A model generated the notes under the pieces. It had not been told where the DNA came from, searched no databases, and saw only the letters and a program-made list of their open reading frames with translations. DNA of 49,690 nucleotides from Bradymonadales bacterium (GTDB taxonomy: Bacteria > Myxococcota_A > Bradymonadia > JAFGEP01). The number at the start of each line of letters is the position of its first letter. Within the stretch, counting starts at the first letter, position 1. Positions 8,725 to 17,400 of the stretch are shown here, one piece after another. The stretch lies in contig JAFGEP010000061.1 in NCBI GenBank assembly GCA_016931535.1, forward strand, positions 1-49,690, written 5' to 3'. A program made the position numbers and the translations under genes.

Positions 8725-9399
8725 GTGATTCACCTGGCCCTGGAACAACGGGCGGAACTGTCGTGGCGGGATCCCGACCGCAAGGTGTTCGGTGCAAGGA
8801 AGCACCAGTACCGCAGCACCCTTGTCGAAACGGCTGCGGTGGAGCACCTGGAAGCGTATCTCGGGGTACCGCTGCCCGCCGAGTACCGGGAGTTCTTGCT
8901 GCGTGTGGGTAGCGGTGCCGGCCCCTACTACGGCGTTTGGGGTCCGGACGAAGCGTTGTCCGAGCTGAACAGACTGGGCCAGGAGTACCTGGCCGAAGAA
9001 GGCAAGGCGATCAGCCCAGCGGCCAGCTTCCCTCTCACGGCCGAGGATCTGCGAGACATCGCGTTGGGGATGGCTGCCGGGGTCGAAAGGTTCTGGGTCG
9101 AGCGGGATTGGCCCTGCGATGGGTGTCTGCCGATCTGCGAGCAGGGTTGCACCTACTACTCGGTGCTGGCCCTCACCGGTGAGTTTACTGGTCGGGTGTT
9201 CGACCTCAACAACGCCTTCGGGTACTACGGTGAGTGGCTGCCAGCCCGCCGCCCGCCGGGTTGTTGGGAGCTCGAGATGCCCAACCCGCACGAGCTGCCG
9301 CGGTTGCCCAGCCCGCCAACGTTCGGGCAGTGGTTTTCAGGTTGGGTGGAGCAGTGCCTGAGCGACTTGCCTGCGTGCCGAACCAAACACCGCACCTGA
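8725..9399 (+). CDS. SMI1/KNR4 (SUKH) family protein
   Basis: A 224-residue protein, start chosen at GTG 8725 with GGAGGT six bases upstream; the open frame extends to 8647 without a ribosome site. The N-terminal half shows the SUKH signature: VEHLEAYLGVPLPAEYREFL followed by RVGSGAGPYYGVWG, with later CTYYSVLALTGEFTGRVF and a C-terminal FGQWFSGWVEQCL helix. SUKH proteins are mostly cytosolic immunity proteins of polymorphic toxin systems, though some have general roles. No toxin sits directly upstream on the same strand, but two DUF4157 effector-like genes are in the window, so an immunity role is possible and unproven. Four to five Cys residues around 130-145 (CDGCLPICEQGC) are unusual for the family. 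Confidence 0.75.
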   Translation: MIHLALEQRAELSWRDPDRKVFGARKHQYRSTLVETAAVEHLEAYLGVPLPAEYREFLLRVGSGAGPYYGVWGPDEALSELNRLGQEYLAEEGKAISPAASFPLTAEDLRDIALGMAAGVERFWVERDWPCDGCLPICEQGCTYYSVLALTGEFTGRVFDLNNAFGYYGEWLPARRPPGCWELEMPNPHELPRLPSPPTFGQWFSGWVEQCLSDLPACRTKHRT

Positions 9400-9472
9400 C
9401 CCAGCTCACCCCCCGGCAATTCGGAAAGCATGGCCGCCCGAGCCGAAGGCAAAGCCCAGGTGACGAGGTGCA

Positions 9473-9875
9473 TCAAACCACTCCGAATCGACGCAACAAC
9501 ATCAGCCCCAACAGTAGGAGAAGCATGATGATCCAGGTCGTGACGGCGAGCCGGGTGGCACGCTTCGCGCGCTGTTCCTCCCACCATGTCCTGGGCCCCA
9601 CCTTCTGAAGGAGGAAGGTTCCCACGGCAGCCAGGTTGATGCAGGTCACATTGGTCGCCAACAGCATCACCGCACCCAGGGCATAAATCCAATAGCCCCC
9701 ACCAGCGAGCAGGCCGGCGACCACCAGCGGAGGGAGGAGTGCCACGGCGACCATCACACCGACCACCACGGCAGGAATACCAGTGGTAAACGCCAAGGAT
9801 CCGGCGGCCCCCAGGCAGGCAGATCGTCCCGGTGTACCGTCCGGGCCATGGAGCGCCACCAACTCCCCTGCAGAT
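9473..9875 (-). pseudogene. DUF389 membrane protein, C-terminal remnant
   Basis: The frame encodes hydrophobic segments typical of the end of DUF389 (TIGR00341-like) proteins: AAGSLAFTTGIPAVVVGVMV, AVALLPPLVVAGLLAGGGYW and LLATNVTCINLAAVGTFLLQ, then KVGPRTWWEEQRAKRAT and a last membrane helix. Full family members have 300-480 residues and more helices; here only ~130 are left. Upstream the similarity stops and runs into an IS66-type transposon fragment, so this is a truncated pseudogene. Function of intact DUF389 proteins is not well established. Confidence 0.65.
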
Positions 9876-10000
9876 CCGCTGATCCCGATTGAAGTGGAGG
9901 AACAGGTGTCCGAACTACGGATCCTGCCACAACACATGCTGGGTCGCGTTGGCCAATCGATCGAAGCTCCGGACGGTCTGTCCTGTGAGCAGCATGATTT
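9876..10000 (-). pseudogene. IS66-type TnpB (Orf2) fragment
   Basis: Minus-strand translation gives LLTGQTVRSFDRLANATQHV, then LWQDP, a TAG stop (9915-9917), and FGHLFLHFNRDQR. This resembles the conserved start of IS66 Orf2 (MRKSFDGLAALVQ...DPFSGHLFVFFNRRRD). Only ~40 codons remain and the fragment abuts the DUF389 remnant. A 20-bp imperfect direct repeat (GTCGACAGGCCNNTTGGCNC) occurs beside it at 10011 and 10084. Confidence 0.5.
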
Positions 10001-10292
10001 GGTTTGCAGAGTCGACAGGCCGCTTGGCACATGCCAGCCTGAACACGGCTAGGCAGACCCACCCCATCCTCCATCCGATCGAGGTCGACAGGCCATTTGG
10101 CGCTTGACGGCCCGACCACTTTATTCGTTCCATCCCCCCCAGAGAACCCGGCCGGTGTTTAGAGTGACCGTAAGCTGTGCAGGTAGCCACACGGGATACC
10201 GGCCCGCTCAATCCGGTTCCCTGTTGACCCGAATGATCGTATTCCATGCGAGGAAGAAAACCTTTTTCGCGTGCGGAGAGCAAGTCGGTTCC

Positions 10293-11045
10293 ATGAGACA
10301 CCTGGACCGCATCACCGCCCTGCTGGGCATCGCGATCTTGGGGGCCGTGGCCGTCCTTCCGCCAAGCGGCTATCCCTGGGGCAAGCTAGTCCTGGCGGGT
10401 GCCGGGATGGCGCTGGCGGTCTTGTCGTTGCTTAGGGGAAGCGGTGTTGGCGCGGCCATCCCGCTGGTGGCTGGCCTCCTCGGTCTTGGCTTTACTGCCG
10501 AGCTGCTCTGGCAGCTCGCGATGGCGGCGGCTCTAACCATCTTCCTGCTGGCATCCAGTGTGATACCCCGACTCGGCCCGTCCGGCTGGTGGAGGCTCGG
10601 CACCCTGCCCTGGCTTTCCACGGCCGTGTGCGCCGCGGTCACCCCCGTCGGGCTGGTCGCCTGGGTGAGGCTCGCCGACCCCGACCTGTCCAATCTGCTC
10701 CGGTCGTTGCCCCAAGCCCCACTGGCCGCGCTGATCTTGGGTGGCATGTTGTTCGCGCTGGTGAACGCCATCGGCGAGGAGTTGATCTGGCGAGGGTTGT
10801 TCCAGCACCGGCTTGTAACGCTATTCGGACCCGCCGCAGCCATCGCTATCCAGGGGATCTCCTTTGGTATCCAGCACACGCACGGCTTTCCGAGCGGAGC
10901 CACGGGTGTCCTTTTGGCTGGAGCCTGGGGTGTAATGCTGGGATGGCTCCGCTGGCGTTCTCGGGGAGTCCTGGCACCGATCCTGGCCCACCTGGTAGCG
11001 GACGCCACCATCGCGGCCATCGTGCTCGTGCTGGCCCGGGGGTAA
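10293..11045 (+). CDS. CPBP-family intramembrane glutamic protease
   Basis: A 250-residue polytopic protein with about eight hydrophobic segments. The CPBP (Abi/CaaX-protease-like) motifs are in order: EELIWR (E162, E163, R167), FGIQH with the metal/active-site-type His, and a final HLVADA. These are the residues expected of Rce1-like glutamic intramembrane proteases. Substrates in bacteria are mostly unknown; some members act in bacteriocin self-immunity or in processing prenylated or peptide substrates. The start at ATG 10293 gives a clean first membrane helix; earlier in-frame ATGs at 10233 and 10104 are possible but have no better site. It stands alone, convergent with the DUF4185 lipoprotein gene. 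Confidence 0.85.
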   Translation: MRHLDRITALLGIAILGAVAVLPPSGYPWGKLVLAGAGMALAVLSLLRGSGVGAAIPLVAGLLGLGFTAELLWQLAMAAALTIFLLASSVIPRLGPSGWWRLGTLPWLSTAVCAAVTPVGLVAWVRLADPDLSNLLRSLPQAPLAALILGGMLFALVNAIGEELIWRGLFQHRLVTLFGPAAAIAIQGISFGIQHTHGFPSGATGVLLAGAWGVMLGWLRWRSRGVLAPILAHLVADATIAAIVLVLARG

Positions 11046-11074
11046 GACGGGGTTCAATCCTTCAACCTGCCGTC
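11046..11074. terminator. Possible bidirectional hairpin between convergent genes
   Basis: GACGG/GGTT pairs with AACC/CCGTC across a short loop, with a small bulge, exactly in the 38-base gap between the convergent CPBP and DUF4185 genes. There is no T-run, so this is a weak call. Confidence 0.3.
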
Positions 11075-11083
11075 TCAGCCACC

Positions 11084-12484
11084 TCACTCCAGCAGCAGAT
11101 CGGACCGCATCAGCACGACGTTATACGGGTTCCAGGTGCTCATCACGAAGTAGACCGCCGAGCCGCCATCGATGGACTCGGCGAGGGGTGCGATCTGGTA
11201 GGGTCCGTACTCGCCGCCCCACTCGTTCTCCCGTCCGGGATCGTGCACCTCGTCGCATTGCTGCACCAGGTGGCTGGTGTGTATGAAATGGCAGTAGCCC
11301 CCGTCATCCCAGGGGTGGAACAGGTTCTGGGAGTCGGACCAGGGGCCCCAGGGGTAGTCGGCCGTGCGGAACCGAATCCCGCGCGGATTGATGCAGTTGT
11401 AGGTCATCAGCCACTTGGCCAGGTGCGGATTCCATTCTACCGACAGCTCCCCTACGCAGGGCTCGTCGTCGAACAGCAAGGACGCCTCCGACTCGTTCTC
11501 GCTCCACTGGGGGATGCAACGGTCCTGGGAGGTTCCGACAAAGTACCGGATCGAGGAGGGGTTCTCGATCTCCTCCAGCGGCTGCCAGGCCAGGGCGACC
11601 GTCGACTGGCGATACTCGCCGCTACCCCAGATCAACAAGCTCTGGCCCGAGGCAGCCGGTAGGCCCGGGTGCTGCTCGTTGTCGATCACCACGGCGCTCA
11701 GGTTGATGAAATGGCCCTCGCTGGAGAGGTCGGAGATGTCGGCCACGTACTCGAAGGTCCGGCCGTCATCCACCGAGCGGGCCAGGATCGAACGCCCCAT
11801 CACGTGCTGGGAGGAATGGTCGGTGGTGAAGTAGACATACATGGTGCCGCCGACCGAAACCCCCTCCATCGGTACCTCGAAGGCACCCAAGCTGATGCCG
11901 GGCACGACGAGCGGATGCCAGGCCCCGCCGTCGCCCACCAGGAAGGTCAGGTCCAGGCAGTTGGAAGGATCGGTGTCCTGGCTGTAGGCGATGGCATCCT
12001 CGTCCAGCATCCTGGCTCCCACCGTGTCGCCGAACAGGAACCACAGGGCGCCCTCGTGCTCGAAGCTGGCCCCTAGGTCGGTCCCGTAGATGTCGGCCCG
12101 GGTGTAGGTGAGATTGACCGTCTCCTGGTCCCGCTCCCGGTCGTACTCGCCGGTCAGCTGGCAGATCTTGACCGTCCCTTGATCGCCCCTGACCACCGAG
12201 GGTAATTGGGAAGGGTCGACACACAAGTTGATCGGCAGATCGCCGTCGGCGAGCTGATCCGGCTCCTCCTGGGGGCCGTCTGGGTCCAGGGCGAGGTCCG
12301 TGGGCTCTGAGGCGCTGTCCTCGGCGGTCGTGGGGTCATCATCGGTTGCCAGATCGCCGCCGTTTGCCTGGTCCTCGCCCGACAGATCCCGAGCCGCCCG
12401 TCCGCTCCCGGAGGAACAGGACAGGCAAGCTGCCGGTATGAGCAGCAACCAGATCCATCGTCTCGACCGGTTCGCATCCAGCAT
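11084..12484 (-). CDS. DUF4185-type beta-propeller lipoprotein
   Basis: A 466-residue exported lipoprotein: signal RSRRWIWLLLIPAACLSC with candidate lipid-Cys C20 or C23, then an acidic, disordered tether (about 25-85, rich in D, E and P). The rest resembles DUF4185, a five-bladed-propeller, glycoside-hydrolase-like family: ALWFLFGDT, GTMYVYFTTD, LAKWLMTYN and GPYQIAP are typical blade motifs of carbohydrate-acting propellers. Paired Cys residues (CLDL, CIPQ, CVGE, CIN, CHF, CDE) suggest disulfides outside the cytoplasm. The likely role is surface binding or cleavage of a polysaccharide, by inference; catalytic residues are not established. The start at ATG 12484 has GAGGTG upstream. Confidence 0.75.
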   Translation of the reverse strand: MLDANRSRRWIWLLLIPAACLSCSSGSGRAARDLSGEDQANGGDLATDDDPTTAEDSASEPTDLALDPDGPQEEPDQLADGDLPINLCVDPSQLPSVVRGDQGTVKICQLTGEYDRERDQETVNLTYTRADIYGTDLGASFEHEGALWFLFGDTVGARMLDEDAIAYSQDTDPSNCLDLTFLVGDGGAWHPLVVPGISLGAFEVPMEGVSVGGTMYVYFTTDHSSQHVMGRSILARSVDDGRTFEYVADISDLSSEGHFINLSAVVIDNEQHPGLPAASGQSLLIWGSGEYRQSTVALAWQPLEEIENPSSIRYFVGTSQDRCIPQWSENESEASLLFDDEPCVGELSVEWNPHLAKWLMTYNCINPRGIRFRTADYPWGPWSDSQNLFHPWDDGGYCHFIHTSHLVQQCDEVHDPGRENEWGGEYGPYQIAPLAESIDGGSAVYFVMSTWNPYNVVLMRSDLLLE

Positions 12485-12950
12485 CGGGGCACCTCACTCG
12501 TCTGGCAGGCCACAGCGCCTCCACCTTCCAGGGGCACACCGTTTCCTGTACCACAGAATCCAACGCCAACCCAGCGGGCCAGGGCGCCAAGGTGTGATCA
12601 GGATGCGTTGCGCGGGGCATGGTCCAATCCTTCGGCCACAAACCCCTGACGGGGTTCGCACTCGGATTGGACCTGCCTCAGCGATGATCGTCTGCTCATG
12701 GGCTGACAGCCCGCCGAATCCGGTTTCGCCTTCCCTCAGTGCAGCCCACGGTCTCGGGGCTTGCTAGTAGACTGAACTGTGGCTCCCCGTCACGGTGCAG
12801 TCCGGTGCATGAATGCGCAGGTTGGCAAGACCGGGGTCGGCCGGACAATTACCTTGCACAAAATCGACGGTGTGGCCGTGGAGCTCCGCTCGGGTGGGCG
12901 CGCTCCCGTGGTCTGCGGGTCTGCGGCGCAGTGGACCTTTGCGGCCGAGA
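12485..12950. other. Intergenic region, 466 bp
   Basis: No gene is supported; frames on both strands lack ribosome sites and sensible composition. The main structure is a nested stem-loop at 12622-12674, listed separately. The segment between two minus-strand lipoprotein genes must hold the promoter of the DUF4185 gene, but I see no convincing -35/-10 pair. Confidence 0.4.
12622..12674. repeat. Nested stem-loop with 10-bp perfect outer stem
   Basis: GGTCCAATCC (12622-12631) is the exact reverse complement of GGATTGGACC (12665-12674). Inside it, AACCCC and GGGGTT (12642-12657) form a second perfect 6-bp stem around TGAC. The two-tier hairpin lies ~140 bases upstream of the DUF4185 start codon. 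It could be a structured RNA element, a protein-binding palindrome or a small transposable relic. Confidence 0.55.
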
Positions 12951-13502
12951 TCACTCGTTGCGAAGCCGGAGATCCAGCTCGACAGAGGCGCCGCCCTCCA
13001 GCTCGCGGGTGATCTCGACCGAGGTGGTCTCCAGCCGCTCGCCGCTGTCGATGTTGGTCGTGGTCGCCAGCAGCACTGCCGCCTCGGCGCCCGCGAATGG
13101 ATGAGAAAACTGCCCATACCAGCCGGAAGAGCTTCGTGTGTTGATGGGGTTCAGATGCAGGAAATGGAAGTTATACTCCCCACGTCTGAGGGTGATTCCA
13201 ACCTGGAAGACGCGGGGGTCGGAGGCGAGCGCGCCATAGAGGGCTGTCCGTTGCTCCTCATCGAGCACCCTGCCAGGTCCGAGCTGCTCCCAGGCGACCG
13301 GACCGGTGCCGGCCAGGATGGCGGCCGCCCGTTCCAGCAAGCCGGAGACCGCCTCCTCGTAGGGCGCGATCCGGTCGATCGCCGCCTGGTGCTCGGGGCG
13401 GATGCCCGACGGCGCGTCGCCACCGCCTTTGTCGCAGGCCAACCCCGACAAACCGAAAACGAGGATCAATCCGCCGAGACGGATGGTTCTTCTTCTGTTC
13501 AT
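12951..13502 (-). CDS. Hypothetical lipoprotein
   Basis: A 183-residue protein with a good RBS (GGAGG) before ATG 13502, a basic signal start (MNRRRTIRLG), hydrophobic core and lipobox-like LSGLAC (C23) followed by DKGGG. The mature part has a helical first half (EHQAAIDRIAPYEEAVSGLL, ERAAAIL) and a beta-rich second half (RVFQVGITLRRGEYNFHFLH, EAAVLLATTTNIDSGERL, ASVELDLRLRNE). I do not recognise a family. It probably sits in the inner leaflet of the outer membrane. The stop is followed by a long non-coding stretch. Confidence 0.7.
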   Translation of the reverse strand: MNRRRTIRLGGLILVFGLSGLACDKGGGDAPSGIRPEHQAAIDRIAPYEEAVSGLLERAAAILAGTGPVAWEQLGPGRVLDEEQRTALYGALASDPRVFQVGITLRRGEYNFHFLHLNPINTRSSSGWYGQFSHPFAGAEAAVLLATTTNIDSGERLETTSVEITRELEGGASVELDLRLRNE

Positions 13503-13653
13503 GCTTCACCTCCATCCTGCTGGATGCAATCCGCAGGGGCTGCGGCCAGATATCCGGGGTATGGTCCGAAAGGTATTACACTGGTTGTGCTGGTAGCATC
13601 ACAGCAATCTGCATGGCCATCTTCGTTCCGGAAAGGTGACGAGCCAGCCGTTT

Positions 13654-14205
13654 TTATAACTTGCCGGTATCCTTTTTCCACTGGACCAGTTCGACGGTCC
13701 GGTCGAACTCTCTGGCCGCGTAGGGGCCAAGGAATCTGTGAATGATCTTGCGGGCTTCGATCAGATCGACAACCCCCGAAGCGATGAGAAACTCCAGATC
13801 GGCATCATCCTTGCCGTTGCGGCCGGCGACCATCTTCATGGCGGCCAGGTGCTCCGGCGTGACCACGGGGGCGTGGGCGCCGGGGAGCGTTCTGGCTTGC
13901 GCTATCGCTTCCTCGTACAGCGGGCGGAACTCGTCGTGGCGCAGGACCAGGTCAACCGGTACCCCATTGGGAGACCGTGTCCTGAAGCCTCCAAAGCTCA
14001 GCGGCTCACCTGGAGGCAGGGAACCAAGCATCCCGTCTGCGGCCATGTCCACGTCGCCCGTCAACCTGGGAGATCCATAGAACTGCATCGCGTACCCGCC
14101 AATGAGAGCCAGGCGCACATTTTCGAGAGACGCCAGCTCGGCGATCTGCCGAATGGCCTCGTCCAGGGTAGCGGGATCGAGGAACTTGCTGCGCTGGTAA
14201 GACAC
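13654..14205 (-). CDS. AbiEii/DUF6036-like nucleotidyltransferase
   Basis: A 183-residue protein; the start is taken as GTG 14205 with GGAG seven bases upstream, although the frame is open to 14280. The core is LALIGGYAMQFYGSPRLTGD followed by VDM: a Pol-beta-type nucleotidyltransferase signature with GG, then R-x-T-x-D-x-D metal-binding Asp residues. A later HLAAMKMVAGRNGKDDADLE block is typical of AbiEii-related proteins, which transfer nucleotides to tRNA or protein targets in toxin-antitoxin or phage-defence modules. No AbiEi-like antitoxin is adjacent; the neighbours are a lipoprotein gene and the glycyl radical enzyme. A second, related protein is at 18333-18779. Confidence 0.75.
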   Translation of the reverse strand: MSYQRSKFLDPATLDEAIRQIAELASLENVRLALIGGYAMQFYGSPRLTGDVDMAADGMLGSLPPGEPLSFGGFRTRSPNGVPVDLVLRHDEFRPLYEEAIAQARTLPGAHAPVVTPEHLAAMKMVAGRNGKDDADLEFLIASGVVDLIEARKIIHRFLGPYAAREFDRTVELVQWKKDTGKL

Positions 14206-14337
14206 GGCGGATCTCCAGATTGTATGGCTGGTGGATGTTCCCTGGAAGGACATTCTACGGACAACCTGCGGAAGAGCCAAGGCATGGCGGGAACATTTCC
14301 GGGCGGCTGAGGGCGGCTAGGGGGAGAGGGCCGCAGG

Positions 14338-14380
14338 GTCACGATCAGGTTCACGATCACGGTCACGTTCACGGTCAGGG
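14338..14380. repeat. Short degenerate CACGRT repeat
   Basis: Just downstream of the glycyl radical enzyme gene is a run of about six imperfect copies of GGTCACG / GTTCACG / GATCACG hexamer-like units. It has no stem and no T-run. Such simple arrays are common between genes in high-GC delta-type genomes; I see no function. Confidence 0.55.
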
Positions 14381-14419
14381 AGAGAGCTGGCCGGGTTGCA
14401 CAACGGTCGGAGTGGGCGG

Positions 14420-17400
14420 CTATGCCGAGTGGAGGGTGCGGTCGATGATCTCCTGCTTTGTGGCGGGAGACAGGTCGTCGAAGTAGGCGCTGTAGCCGGA
14501 GACCCGCACTAAAAGCCAGGGGTGTTTTCCCGGATGGTCCCGGGCCTCGATCAGGGTGGCCGGGTCGAGGATGTTCATCTGCACCTGCATGCCGCCCTTG
14601 GCAAAGTACCCCCGGACGAGGCCGGCCAGGGCGCCGATCCCTGCTGACCCCGACAGCGAGGTGGGATCCAGCTTCAGGTTGACATTGCTGCCGTTGCGGG
14701 CGCAGTCGGCCAGGTGGAGGCCCGCCGTGGAGCTCAGGCTGGCGGTGGGGCCAAGCCGTTCCTGGCCGTTGGCAGGGGAGAGGCCGCTGGCGAGGGGCTG
14801 GCTGGCAAGTCGCCCGGAGGGGAGGGCGCCGGTGGTCTCGCCGAAGGCGACGTGCCCGGTGACCGAGTAGAAGCCGGCGAGGTAGGGGCCACCCCGCGTG
14901 TTTACGTGACGGGCGAGGGTGTCCGAGAAAAGCCTCAGGACCAGGTCTACGTAACGGTCTGCGGTCGGGTTGTCGTTGCCGTACTTGGGCGCCGAAAGCA
15001 GGTAGCCGCGGATGTGCTCGAACCCCTTGTAGTCGCGTCGGCAGGCTTCGATCAGGGTGGCCAGGTCGCACCGCCCCTGCTTGAAGACGACCTGGTCGAT
15101 AGCGGCCAGGCTGTCGGCCACGTCGGCCACCCCGATCCCCTGGACGCCGCTTGCGTTGTAGAGGGTCCCGCCAGAAGAGGCGTCGGTTCCCGACTCCAGG
15201 CAACCATCGAGCAGCATGGAGGTCAGGGGTGTCGGGTGGTAGCGGGCGTTGGCCCGCTCGATGGCCGCAAGGTCCTCGATCAGCCGGTCCACCAGGAGCT
15301 CCACCTGGACTCGAAGCCGATCGACCAGCTGGTCGGTGGAGGTGCAGTGTTCGATCGGGCCGTTTTGGGCGCCGCCCTTCTTGAGGCCCAGGGCCCACTC
15401 GAGGCAGAGGGCCAGGTTGGTCAGGGCGGCATCGGTGGAGCCGAAGGTCCGGCAACAGGAGACCGGCTCCACGCATCCCACCGGCGAGTAGTCCCGTGCG
15501 TGTTCGAGTGTCATCCCGCGGGCTTCAAGCATTGGCACCACGATGTCGTCGTTCATCAGGGAGGGTGCCACCGATCCATCGCGCAGCATGCCGCCGATCC
15601 GCTCCAGGTAGGCGGGTGGGCTGTGGGCATGGATGCGGGCGTGGTAGTTCGGCTGGCGCATGCGCAGCTCGTCCATGGCGTCGAGGAAGAACCAGGTCAG
15701 GTCGTTGGTGGCATCGTTGCCCTGGGCGTCCTGTCCGCCGACCACCACCACCTGGCCGTTGAACAGGCCGCCGTGGAAGCGGGTGATCCGCTTCGAGAAG
15801 ACCGGGATGATCTCGCTCATCTTCACGGTGTAGCAGCCCACCAGCTCGCGGGCAGCCTGCTCGTCGATCCGGCCGGCATCGAGATCGGCGCGATAGTAAG
15901 GGAACAGCACCTGGTCGAGCCGGCCCGGAGAGACGGAGTTGTCCAGGCTCTCCATGTTCAGGGCGATCTGGGCGAAGAGGATGGTCTGGAACGCCTCCCG
16001 GAGGGTTCGGGCGGGAAACCGGGGGATGCGGCGGCAGACCTCGACGATCTGCTCCAGCTCTCGCTTGCGGTTTCCGCTGGTCTCGTCCTTGTCGATCCAG
16101 CCCGCCTCTTGGTTGAGTCGGTCACCGCTCTCCGCCATCCCATCTCCAGGTTCCCCGTCCCGATCGAGGCTCTGCTCTGGCCCACGTTCGCGAGGGACGC
16201 CTTGTTCCCATCCGCCGGACCGCTCCGACACCTGGTGCTTGGCAACTGTCTCCCTTCCGCCCGACCGTTTCTGCTCCTGTGGCCTCGCGCCCGCGCCCCG
16301 CTCGCGATCTCGCCTGGAAACCTCTCCCTGTACTCCGCCGACCTGCTCGATCTGCCGGAGCGCCTCCGTGACGTAGCCATCGGCCAGCTCCTCGAGCGCC
16401 GCGCAAGCGATCTCGACGGCCTGGTAGAACTCCTTCTTCCCCTCGTCCTCCGTCAACTGGCTCAGGCGACGCGCCTCCTCGGCGATGCCGGTGGTGCCCA
16501 GGGCTAAAAGCCGCGGATAGTCGGGCACGAAATGGGAGATGCCGCCGGTCTCGTTGATGAGGTAGCGTTCCCCCTTGAGCTGCTCGGCGACGAAGCGCAA
16601 GGCGCGGATGCGGGGGAAGGCCTTGAGGGACAGAAACCGGTGGAGCCAGAAGGGCATCACCCGGGTCGCCAGCTCCAGGGCATCCTTCTTGTGGATTTTT
16701 AGCGGGTTCAGCCCCCGCCGCTGGAAGGAGAGCAGGTCCTCCATGACGGCCACCCCGTGCAGCTCGGGGAAGACAGAACCACCGACCCGGTGGGTGCTGA
16801 AGCAGCCCACAAGCAGCTCATCCGGGTAGATGGCGGCCGACCGGTTGCGCAGCACGTGGCGTAGCGCCTCTGCTTTCTGGAGGACCATCGGCTTTTTGTG
16901 GTTCCTCCTGGTTCGGAAGTACTGGGTCACCAGGCGGGCCCGCTGGATGCAGATGGCAGGTACGGAATCGTTCACGGCCTGGCGCAGGCGCCACACCCGC
17001 GAGCTGAAAGCGGATCCGGGCGGTCGGGGAGACGTTTTTCTCTTACTCCCCTCGTCCACGGCTTCGCCCGACTGAGCAAGGCCGCTCGGCACGCCGGCTT
17101 CAGCCACGGTCTCTGCGCCCTGGCCGGATGGTTGCGGCCTGACGAAGGCGCCCGCTGCCTCGTCTCCGGGGGTGGTCTGCCATGTCGTCGCCTCTTCGAC
17201 CCGCGCCTCGACCGGCGTCGCGGTGGCTTGCAGCTTGGCCTCACTCCCCCCCGCCTCGCTTCCCTGGAAGGGAGCCTGTTGGCCCACTCTCTGTGGTCCC
17301 TCCTGTGGCCGAGGCTGGACGCCCGGGAGATCCTCGGCTCCGGCGCGGGTGGAGCCAGGCCCGGATTCGCAACTTGAGCGGAATGGGCGGCTCCGGATGG

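Noticed and set aside
14338..14380. Possible small CRISPR-like array
   Set aside because: The units are 6-7 bases without spacers; it is a simple repeat.
14061..15476. 471-codon minus-strand frame within the glycyl radical gene
   Set aside because: Arg/Pro-rich out-of-frame translation; the other frame has the GCVEP and RVSGYSAYF motifs.
17055..17390. Two separate genes instead of an activase-enzyme fusion
   Set aside because: No stop codon separates the parts and no strong ribosome site precedes the second; kept as an alternative in the fusion entry.
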